A stretch of 40,174 nucleotides of DNA, from assembly GCF_003060895.1 (NCBI RefSeq), contig NZ_QAIH01000328.1, positions 42,705-82,878 on the forward strand. Reading direction: 5' to 3'. The position numbers and the translations under genes were made by a program. The notes beneath the pieces were generated by a model. The model made no database searches. It saw nothing but the letters and a program-made list of their open reading frames with translations, and had not been told where the DNA came from. The DNA is from Acidovorax sp. HMWF029 (lineage in GTDB: Bacteria; Pseudomonadota; Gammaproteobacteria; Burkholderiales; Burkholderiaceae_C). Shown here in pieces: positions 34,017-40,174 of the stretch (the first letter of the stretch is position 1; every line of letters starts with the position of its first letter).

Positions 34017-36701
34017 TCAACGGGGCGGATCGAGGTCTTCGGCGGCGGCAGTGACCGGCTCCAGCAGCGCCTCCAGCTCCGCCACAGGGACGGGCCGCCC
34101 CATCAGGTAGCCCTGGAAGTAGGTGCAGCCGTACTGGGCCAGCAGTTGTTTCTGCGCCTCGGTTTCCACGCCCTCGGCGATCACGTCCAACTCAAGATTG
34201 CGTGCCATGCCCAGGATGGTCTGCACGATCACATCATCGGTGTGCCGCACGCCCAGGTTGTGCACGAAGGACTGGTCGATCTTGAGCTGGTCGAGCGGCA
34301 GCCGCGTGAGGTAGGCCAGCGACGAGTAACCAGTGCCGAAATCGTCCACCGAGAAGCGCACGCCCTTGGTCTTGAGCATGCCGATCTTGGCGATGGTGTC
34401 GTCCACGTTGTCCAGCACCAGCGATTCGGTGAGTTCGAGCTTGAGCAGGTGGGGGCGCGCGCCGGTTTCGCGTAGCACCTCGACCACCCGGGCCACAAAG
34501 TCGCGTTGGCGGAACTGTCGCGCACTCACATTGACCGAGAGCTGCAGGTGCTGAAGGCGTGGGTGGCCCTGCCAGGCGGCGAGCTGCTCGCAGGCGGTGC
34601 GCAGCACCCAGTGGCCCATGGGCACGATGAGTTCACTCTCCTCTGCCACGCCGATGAAAGCCCCCGGCGCCACCAGGCCACGCTCAGGGTGTTTCCAGCG
34701 GATCAGCCCCTCAGCGCCCACCATGCGACCGTCCAGATGAAACTGCGGCTGGTAGTGCAGCACAAACTGACGCGCGGTCAAAGCCGCCTGAAGATCTGCT
34801 TCAAGCTGCGCGCGCAGGCTGATGCTGATCTGCATCTCCGGGTCAAAAAAGCACAACGCATTGCGCCCCTGCGACTTGACCTGGTACATGGCGATGTCTG
34901 CCTGCTTGAGCAGATCGACCGATGACTGGATGGCGCCGCCCATCAGCGTTGCGCCGATACTGGGCGTGCTGTGGTGGGCATGCCCACCGAGCGTGTAGGG
35001 CACGTTGAGTTTGCGCAAGATCTTTTCGCCCACGCGGCGGGCATAAGCCCCAGCTTCGTCACTGCTGGTCGACAGGTCCCCCAGCATGACCACGAATTCG
35101 TCGCCGCCTAGCCGCGCAACGGTGTCCTCGCGCCGCACACAGGTCTTCAGGCGCTGGGCGACCTGGCGCAGCAGCATGTCGCCCACCTCGTGGCCCCGGG
35201 TGTCGTTCAGGGTCTTGAAGTGATCCAGGTCGAGAAACAGCAGGGCACCATACTGCCCGCTGCGCGCACTGGAGGCGATGGCTTGCTGCATGCGGTCCAT
35301 GAGCAGGCGACGGTTGGGGAGGTTGGTCAGTGGGTCGTAGAACGCCAGGTTCTCAATCTCGGCACTGGCACGCCGCAAGGCCGTCACGTCGTGGTAGCTG
35401 ATGACCAAACCACCGTCAGGCGTTGTGCGCTCAGTGATCTGGATGGTGCGGCCGTTGGAGTACACCTGTTCATGGGGCTCGTTCTGGGGCTGCATTTGCC
35501 GCAGCAACCGCTGCTCCACCCAGCGCGCGTATTCGTCTTCAGCCAGCCGGGGGTGGTGGTGCTTGACGGTCTCTTCGATCACGGCACGAAAGGGCAGCCG
35601 GGGGGCGATCATGCCGCTGAGCCACGGGAAGATCACCTCGAACTGGCTATTCCACTGCACCACGCAGTTGTTCTTGTCGAGCAGCAAAAAACCGCTGACC
35701 ATAGACTCCAGCGCCTGGTCCAGCGTGGCCTTGGACTGCGCAATGGCCACGCGGGCCTGTGAGAGGCGATCCAGGTAGCGAAAAGCCAGCCCCCCTGCAG
35801 CCAGGATCATGGCCACAAACACCAGCGCGGTCAGACCGATCGCGTCGCGCTGGTCGCGCCAGCTGCTCAGCGCCTCGTGCAACGGAATGCTCGCGGAGAT
35901 CCGAAGGTCCTGGTAAAGGATGGGACGGAATACCACCAGGGCAGGGTCCCCAGTGAGGCGCGCCGGAGCCTTCCATTGCTGGCCCAGGTCGGAAAGCTCT
36001 GCCAGCGGTGGGGCCAGCGTGGGGGCAATGACTTCCTCGCGGCCAGGCACGCCCAGCAGCAGTTGCCCGCCCGCCCGCTCCAGCGTGACCTGCAGGCCGC
36101 TGATGTCCACACCCTGAAGCAGCACCGCGCTCAGGGCGCCCACGGGCAACTCGGCCACCGCCGCCACGCGTGTGCTGTCGGCCAGGCGCAGGTGGCGCGC
36201 GAAATACAAAACCCGTTCGGAACTGGCAAAACTCACCACCGGGGCGCTGACCATCAGGGTGGACACAGGCTGCTCCAGCACGGACTCCAGAAAGCCCGCC
36301 GGAAGTTGAACGGCCAGCGCACCACTGGCGGGATCGGAGGAAGCCATGGTCCTGCCAGCACCATCCAGCAGGGCCACATAGCGCACCATCAGGTTCTGCC
36401 GGGTGGAGCCGCGCAAACGCTGGCTGGCCGATTCCGCATCGATCCAGGGCGCAGTCGTGTTCGACAGGTTGAGCAACTCGTCCATGCTGGCCAGCAGCAC
36501 ATCCACCGTCAGCAGCGAACGGTTGAGCGCAACCTCGGCCCCCGCCACAAAACGGGTGGCCTGGGCCTCGCTGTCGTTAAGCGCCACCTTGCGGGAGTTC
36601 CAGGCCAGGGCGGCCGCCACAATGGCCACGGCCGCCACAAACACCACAACCCCAGCCCCGACAAAGGCCTTGATGCGCAGTGGCGTTATAGGTTCTCTCA
36701 T
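34017..36701 (-). CDS. Membrane GGDEF-EAL cyclic-di-GMP protein with periplasmic sensor and PAS domain
   Basis: An 894-residue inner-membrane protein that makes and/or breaks c-di-GMP. A first membrane span (about 11-34), a periplasmic Cache-like sensor (about 40-280) and a second span (about 286-308) are followed by a PAS-like domain (ALESMVSGFLLLDKNNCVVQWN). The GGDEF domain follows, with GGDEF intact at 532-536 and an inhibitory I-site RRED five residues before it. The EAL domain has EGLIRW at 664-669 (Ala replaced by Gly, catalytic Glu kept), NVSARQF, KLELTES, DDFGTGYSSLAYL and EGVET. Both activities look possible. The ATG at 36701 is 4 bp after the stop of a TRAP-type binding protein gene, so the binding protein could act as its periplasmic ligand sensor. 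The frame upstream of 36701 is not coding. Confidence 0.95.
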   Translation of the reverse strand: MREPITPLRIKAFVGAGVVVFVAAVAIVAAALAWNSRKVALNDSEAQATRFVAGAEVALNRSLLTVDVLLASMDELLNLSNTTAPWIDAESASQRLRGSTRQNLMVRYVALLDGAGRTMASSDPASGALAVQLPAGFLESVLEQPVSTLMVSAPVVSFASSERVLYFARHLRLADSTRVAAVAELPVGALSAVLLQGVDISGLQVTLERAGGQLLLGVPGREEVIAPTLAPPLAELSDLGQQWKAPARLTGDPALVVFRPILYQDLRISASIPLHEALSSWRDQRDAIGLTALVFVAMILAAGGLAFRYLDRLSQARVAIAQSKATLDQALESMVSGFLLLDKNNCVVQWNSQFEVIFPWLSGMIAPRLPFRAVIEETVKHHHPRLAEDEYARWVEQRLLRQMQPQNEPHEQVYSNGRTIQITERTTPDGGLVISYHDVTALRRASAEIENLAFYDPLTNLPNRRLLMDRMQQAIASSARSGQYGALLFLDLDHFKTLNDTRGHEVGDMLLRQVAQRLKTCVRREDTVARLGGDEFVVMLGDLSTSSDEAGAYARRVGEKILRKLNVPYTLGGHAHHSTPSIGATLMGGAIQSSVDLLKQADIAMYQVKSQGRNALCFFDPEMQISISLRAQLEADLQAALTARQFVLHYQPQFHLDGRMVGAEGLIRWKHPERGLVAPGAFIGVAEESELIVPMGHWVLRTACEQLAAWQGHPRLQHLQLSVNVSARQFRQRDFVARVVEVLRETGARPHLLKLELTESLVLDNVDDTIAKIGMLKTKGVRFSVDDFGTGYSSLAYLTRLPLDQLKIDQSFVHNLGVRHTDDVIVQTILGMARNLELDVIAEGVETEAQKQLLAQYGCTYFQGYLMGRPVPVAELEALLEPVTAAAEDLDPPR

Positions 36702-36705
36702 TGAT

Positions 36706-37806
36706 CTATTTAACGGGCGCGGCCAACAGGCCACGCGCCGGGCCAATCGTCTGGTTCCAGGTTTGCGCGCAGCGCGCGCCGCAGCGCTGCACCCAGCGCG
36801 GCAGCACGGTGGAGGCCAGTATCTCCTGGCGGCTGCGCTCATCCTGAGGCGAGGCGGGCACCACCACCATGGCGCCCTTGGTGCCTCCGGTGCAGGTAGA
36901 AGCGCCCCGGTTACAGGCCAGGCCTTCAGCCGTTTCGCGCTCGGACTCGGCCCATATGGCGGACTCCAGCCGGGGCAGCTCGCGCTTGAGTAGTTCGCGC
37001 AAGTCGGAGGGTAGGCCCGCCCAGGCCGCCTGGTTGGCGCCAAAGATGGCCAGGCCCCATGTCACAGGCAGGGTGTGCACATGGGAGGTGAGTGAGGGCA
37101 GGCCCAGCATATTGCCCGACATGGTGCCCGTGATCGCGCATTCGGTATTGCCCGCCGTCAGACTAGGCACAATCTGCGAGAAACTGGTCAGCACCGGCAC
37201 ACCGCCCAGCGCACCCACAAAGTCGGCCTGCGTGGAGGACGAGACCCGGACGCGGCGCCCCGACAGGTCGGACAGCGCACGCAGCTGCTTCTTGCAGAAC
37301 ACGACCTGGGCCGGGTACACATAGATCGCCAGCGCCTCCACGCCATGCTGCTCGCGCAAGGCCTTTTCCAGATAAGGGCGGAAGGCGCCCAGGGTGGCCT
37401 TGAGTGTGGCGATGTCGGGGTTCAGTCCCGCCAAATCGGGGGCGGTGTATTCGGGGTACTGCGAGGTGAACGAGCTCATCAGTGTGGTGCCAAACGGCAC
37501 CACGCCCAACTGAAGCAATCGCAACATCTCATTGCCGGGCACGCCTGCACGGTCAAAGGGCACGATCTCTGCCTGGAAGCGCCCACCGCTCAAACGGGAC
37601 AACTCTTTGCTCCAGAAGGGCTCTTCCTGGCGTGTGTATTGATTGATCGTGGCCAACCCACCCACCACACGCAGCTTGTACGGCGCAGCAGCGCTGCTGC
37701 CAGAAGGGTTCGCCGCGTGCACCCCACCCCATGCGACAAGCCCTACGCATAGAAGCAGTGCCTGGCGGCGAAGGCGGAAGGTCAAGGTGCAGGGGATGGT
37801 GAACAT
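36706..37806 (-). CDS. TRAP-type (DctP-like) periplasmic substrate-binding protein, orphan
   Basis: A 366-residue exported protein. The signal peptide is at 1-31 (RLRRQALLLCVGLVAWGGVHA). The mature region resembles the DctP fold (LRVVGGLATINQYTRQEEPFWSKEL; PAQVVFCKKQLRALSDLSGRRVRVSSSTQADFV; GGVPVLTSFSQIVPSLTAGNTECAITG), including the conserved arginine segment that binds carboxylates in this class. No DctQ or DctM membrane subunits are encoded nearby. Instead it is 4 bp upstream of a GGDEF-EAL receptor, so the protein probably works as a signalling partner. The ATG at 37806 begins the signal peptide; a longer frame to 37983 would cross the region upstream. Four Cys near the C-terminus (ACNRGASTC; RCGARC) may form disulfides. 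The 183-bp gap to the SDR stop should hold the operon promoter. Confidence 0.88.
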   Translation of the reverse strand: MFTIPCTLTFRLRRQALLLCVGLVAWGGVHAANPSGSSAAAPYKLRVVGGLATINQYTRQEEPFWSKELSRLSGGRFQAEIVPFDRAGVPGNEMLRLLQLGVVPFGTTLMSSFTSQYPEYTAPDLAGLNPDIATLKATLGAFRPYLEKALREQHGVEALAIYVYPAQVVFCKKQLRALSDLSGRRVRVSSSTQADFVGALGGVPVLTSFSQIVPSLTAGNTECAITGTMSGNMLGLPSLTSHVHTLPVTWGLAIFGANQAAWAGLPSDLRELLKRELPRLESAIWAESERETAEGLACNRGASTCTGGTKGAMVVVPASPQDERSRQEILASTVLPRWVQRCGARCAQTWNQTIGPARGLLAAPVK

Positions 37807-37989
37807 GGCAAACAATGGCGAGAAGTATTCCACCAATTTTTCAGCCCAGAAGGCAAATTGTCGGCAAAACGCCACGCGTGAGCCTTCGAAAGAACTGGTG
37901 CGTGGCACGGGCCATGCCCATGCATTAGAGAGGATCTCCCGCTGGGGCTTGGTAGCCGCTGTACACCAGTCGCTCGCCGCCATGTGCCA

Positions 37990-38829
37990 TCAGAAGGTGC
38001 CAGGGTAGGCGCCGCCGTCGGCCAGCACGTTTTGGCCGGTGATGTAACCCGCTTGCTGGCTGCACAAAAAAGCACAGATTGCCCCGAACTCATCGGCCGT
38101 TCCATAACGGCCCGCCGGGATCTGCGCCTGCTGGACGGCACGTACATCCTCAACGCTTTTGCCCGCCTTTCCTGCGGCTGCTGTCACGGTTGCCGCCAAG
38201 CGGTCGGTGTCGAACTTGCCTGGCAGCAGGTTGTTGATGGTCACGCCCCGCGCCGCGATCTTGCTGCGCGATACCCCCGCCACAAACCCAGTGAGGCCAC
38301 TGCGTGCGCCGTTGGAAAGGCCCAGGATGTCGATAGGTGCCTTGACGGCGCTCGACGTGATGTTGACGATGCGGCCAAAGCCCCGCGCCGCCATGCCGTC
38401 CACTGTGGCCTGGATGAGTTCGATGGGTGTGAGCATGTTGGCATCCACCGCCTTGATCCAGGCGTCGCGATTCCAGTCACGGAAGTCGCCGGTGGGCGGC
38501 CCTCCGGCGTTGGTCACCACGATGTCGAAGTCCCGCCCAGGCCCCCCCGCAACGCAGAACACCGCCTCGCGTCCCGAAGGGGTGGTGATGTCTGCCGCCA
38601 CGGCCAGCACCTTGGGACCCTGTGTTTCAGAATCTTTGAGCCCCTTCACGCGCGGCTGGCTTGCGCACTCAGCTATCAAACGGGTAGCAGCCTGATCAAG
38701 TGCACTGACATTGCGGGCATTGATGACCACATTGACGCCCTCACGCACCAGCGCCTGCGCACATCCAAAACCCAGCCCTTTGCTTGCGCCACACACCAGC
38801 GCCCATTTGCCCGCGATACCCAAATCCAT
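37990..38829 (-). CDS. Atypical short-chain dehydrogenase/reductase, carrying a repeat insertion
   Basis: A 279-residue SDR-fold protein. The cofactor motif CGASKGLGFG (13-22), NAGGPP, the conserved Ser (NITSSAVKAP) and GGAYPG at the end are in place. The usual catalytic YxxxK is absent: the equivalent region reads LGLSNGARSGLTGFVAGVSR. Several bacterial SDRs annotated as 3-oxoacyl-ACP-reductase-like have this SNGAR variant. Residues about 48-66 (ATRLIAECASQPRVKGLKD) are encoded by the dispersed repeat (38635-38689) and lie between the Rossmann helix and the VLAVAADIT strand, lengthening that loop. A GGAG site precedes the ATG at 38829. The reaction and substrate are unknown. It is divergent from the SH3b gene (64-bp gap). 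Confidence 0.9.
   Translation of the reverse strand: MDLGIAGKWALVCGASKGLGFGCAQALVREGVNVVINARNVSALDQAATRLIAECASQPRVKGLKDSETQGPKVLAVAADITTPSGREAVFCVAGGPGRDFDIVVTNAGGPPTGDFRDWNRDAWIKAVDANMLTPIELIQATVDGMAARGFGRIVNITSSAVKAPIDILGLSNGARSGLTGFVAGVSRSKIAARGVTINNLLPGKFDTDRLAATVTAAAGKAGKSVEDVRAVQQAQIPAGRYGTADEFGAICAFLCSQQAGYITGQNVLADGGAYPGTF
38635..38689 (+). repeat. Dispersed ~55-bp element, copy G (inside SDR gene)
   Basis: TTTGAGCCCCTTCACGCGCG, then CTTGCGCACTCAGCTATCAA and GGGTAGCA match the general pattern. The host gene reads the reverse strand, as in ileS, giving the shared residues L-I-A-x-x-A-x-Q-x-x-V-K in the same frame. Confidence 0.7.
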
Positions 38830-38893
38830 AACAATCTCCAAGTTGCACACTGATACATGTAGCGTGGGCAAATCATAAATGGAGAGTTGAACC

Positions 38894-39505
38894 ATGAAAT
38901 GGCTGCACCCTAACGCTCTGACCACCTCGCTGGCAGGGGTCGCGCTAGCCCTGGTGGCAGGCGCCGTGCCTGCCCAAGAAGCTGCCGTGGTCAAACGCGC
39001 CACGCACTTGCGCGACAGCCCCGCAGACACCGGTGCCAGCGTGGCCCCGCTCGAGGCCAACACGGCCGTGACGCGCAGCAGTGAGCGCAAGGGCCCCTGG
39101 ACCAAGGTGAGTACCCCCCAGGGCACCACAGGCTGGGTGCATATGTTCGATCTGGCCCCCGCATCGGGCGCGGCAGCGGGCAACACCACCACCGGCGGGC
39201 TACGGGGCCTGGGTGGCTTGTTCGGCGGCAACAGCGGCACGACCACCACCGCGACGTCCACGGTGGGCATTCGCGGGCTGGACGCCGAAGACATTGCCAA
39301 GGCGCAACCCAACCCGGCTGCTGTAGGCAAGGTTGAGGGTCTGCGGGTGAACGCAGACCAGGCGCGCCAGTTCGCCAGCTCCGCCTCGTTGCACGCCCGG
39401 GACGTGCCTGCCATGGCACAGCCCGCCCTGCCATCCGGTGGATCCGGCAGCCGCTCCGGCGGTAGTTCCGGCAATCCGTCCGACCCCAACTACAGCCCGA
39501 ACTAA
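38894..39505 (+). CDS. Exported SH3b-domain protein
   Basis: A 203-residue secreted protein. The signal peptide is at 1-27 (LAGVALALVAGAVPA). A bacterial SH3-type domain follows (about 30-88): VVKRATHLRDSPADTG, EANTAVTRSSERKGPWTKVSTPQGTTGWVHMFDL. SH3b domains often bind cell-wall peptides or other envelope ligands. The rest is low-complexity (Gly/Thr/Ser-rich linkers; GGSGSRSGGSSGN tail) with a central segment RGLDAEDIAKAQPNPAAVGKVEGLRVNADQARQFA. The ATG at 38894 follows GGAGAG. A gene for an M48 metalloprotease starts 10 bp after its stop, so the two form an operon, and the SH3b protein may help or restrain the protease. The function is not known. Confidence 0.88.
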   Translation: MKWLHPNALTTSLAGVALALVAGAVPAQEAAVVKRATHLRDSPADTGASVAPLEANTAVTRSSERKGPWTKVSTPQGTTGWVHMFDLAPASGAAAGNTTTGGLRGLGGLFGGNSGTTTTATSTVGIRGLDAEDIAKAQPNPAAVGKVEGLRVNADQARQFASSASLHARDVPAMAQPALPSGGSGSRSGGSSGNPSDPNYSPN

Positions 39506-39515
39506 GGAGATGAAC

Positions 39516-40174
39516 ATGCATCGGAATTCCGGCTGGAAACGTTGCGCAGGGATGGCCGCCCTTTTGACTGCGCTGTCTGCAACCCCGCTGGCAGCCCATA
39601 GCCAGAACGTGATGAACAACCTGCTGAACTCTCTGGGCGGGGGGTTGGGCTCGGCCATCACGGGCAGCAAAGCCGCACCGGCTGCACAAGGGGACGACCT
39701 GATCAGCCTTCTGACCCAGTCGATGGAGAACATCGACGAGCCCAAGGAAATCGAGATTGGCCGCCAGCTGGCTGCCCTGCTGCTCGGCGCCAAGCCGGCC
39801 CACCCGGACATGGCGCTGCAACGCTACGTGAACCGCCTGGGCCGCTGGATCAGCCTGCAGTCGCCCCGCCCCGGGCTGCCCTGGACCTTTGTGGTACTGG
39901 ATGACACCGGTTACAACGCCTTCGCCGCACCCGGCGGCTATGTGTTTGTGACCAAGGGCCTGATCGACCGCTGTGCCGACGAGTCTGAACTCGCGGGCAT
40001 TCTGGCGCACGAGATCACGCACGTGACCGCCAAGCACCACCTGCAGGCCATCCGGCAGAGCGCCATGGCGGGTGTGGGCACCCAGCTGCTGGCCTCGCAG
40101 ATCCGCACCGGCAACGTGGCGGGCCAGCTTGTCAAAGACCAGCTGCTGTCGCTGTTCCGCACGGTCTATACCAA
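39516..40174 (+). CDS. M48-family metalloprotease, N-terminal part (runs off the window)
   Basis: The first 219 residues of an exported zinc metalloprotease. The signal peptide is at about 1-28 (GMAALLTALSATPLAAHSQ). The catalytic region has YNAFAAPGGYVFVTKGLIDRCADESELAGILAHEITHVTAKHHLQ, with the HExxH zinc motif HEITH. Upstream elements (PKEIEIGRQLAALLLG; ALQRYVNRLGRWI) are typical of the periplasmic BepA/LoiP-like M48 group that cleans up misfolded outer-membrane proteins. The ATG at 39516 was chosen because AAGGAG ends 6 nt before it; the other in-frame ATG at 39510 has no spacing. It is the second gene after the SH3b protein, and the pair is likely an envelope quality-control unit. The third zinc ligand and the C-terminus lie outside. 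Confidence 0.93.
   Translation, partial: MHRNSGWKRCAGMAALLTALSATPLAAHSQNVMNNLLNSLGGGLGSAITGSKAAPAAQGDDLISLLTQSMENIDEPKEIEIGRQLAALLLGAKPAHPDMALQRYVNRLGRWISLQSPRPGLPWTFVVLDDTGYNAFAAPGGYVFVTKGLIDRCADESELAGILAHEITHVTAKHHLQAIRQSAMAGVGTQLLASQIRTGNVAGQLVKDQLLSLFRTVYT

Noticed and set aside
34697-34715. EGL instead of EAL as a sign of an inactive phosphodiesterase
   Set aside because: The catalytic Glu and the other EAL-domain motifs (DDFGTGYSS, KLELTES, EGVET) are intact; EGL variants can be active.
1-40174. CRISPR arrays, tRNA or rRNA genes, complete insertion sequences
   Set aside because: No regular spacer-repeat series, no cloverleaf-like sequences and no transposase genes were recognised on reading.

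Overview
The window looks like a chromosomal segment of a GC-rich betaproteobacterium of the Comamonadaceae, most like Acidovorax or a near relative. That is an inference from gene content: a PimC/PimD-like acyl-CoA dehydrogenase pair, a ribF-ileS-lspA block, an IPTL-CTERM surface protein, a DUF4743-type NUDIX protein and an SH3b/M48 pair. No rRNA or tRNA genes, CRISPR arrays, complete insertion sequences or phage genes are visible.

Layout. 1-2930: an OmpR-type response regulator and a truncated histidine kinase on the minus strand, divergent from a gene for a six-EF-hand protein, with a perfect inverted repeat between them. 3072-8222: purN head-to-head with a DUF480 (YceH) gene, then two adjacent acyl-CoA dehydrogenases, a terminator and a lipoprotein alpha/beta hydrolase. 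8237-8442 is a MITE-like element with perfect 21-bp terminal inverted repeats. 8527-14583: a DUF3617 protein, a large IPTL-CTERM surface protein, and a divergent pair of an OmpR-type regulator and a 7TMR-DISM-like histidine kinase. 14721-16645: a TPR-methyltransferase and an HNH endonuclease, followed by a second short MITE-like element. 16914-21465: ribF, ileS and lspA, ending at a strong terminator. 21613-27419: a LacI-family regulator, a complete ABC importer (binding protein, two permeases, ATPase) and a metallophosphodiesterase in a tight operon. 27784-30692: a Na/Pi cotransporter with a PhoU-like tail, then a flagellin gene broken by an in-frame stop and a frameshift. 30974-33894: a NUDIX hydrolase overlapping a quinone oxidoreductase, then an EamA permease. 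34017-37806: an orphan TRAP-type periplasmic binding protein 4 bp upstream of a membrane GGDEF-EAL protein. 37990-40174: an SDR without the usual Tyr/Lys, an SH3b protein and the start of an M48 metalloprotease.

The most unusual signal is a dispersed element of about 55 bp, present at least seven times. Its pattern is an A-run, then CCTCTGCGC-like bases, then an AGCTATCAAAA...ATAGC end. Three copies are intergenic. Four lie inside coding sequences without breaking the frame: an acyl-CoA dehydrogenase, IleRS, the NUDIX protein and the SDR. In IleRS and the SDR it is read in the same orientation and frame and gives the shared pattern L-I-A-x-x-A-x-Q-x-x-V-K. This behaviour resembles Rickettsia palindromic elements, but the sequence is different.

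Other themes are signal transduction paired with surface or periplasmic proteins (two-component system with EF-hand protein, two-component system with IPTL-CTERM protein, TRAP binding protein with GGDEF-EAL) and phosphate-related functions (ABC importer with phosphodiesterase, Na/Pi transporter with a possible Pho box).
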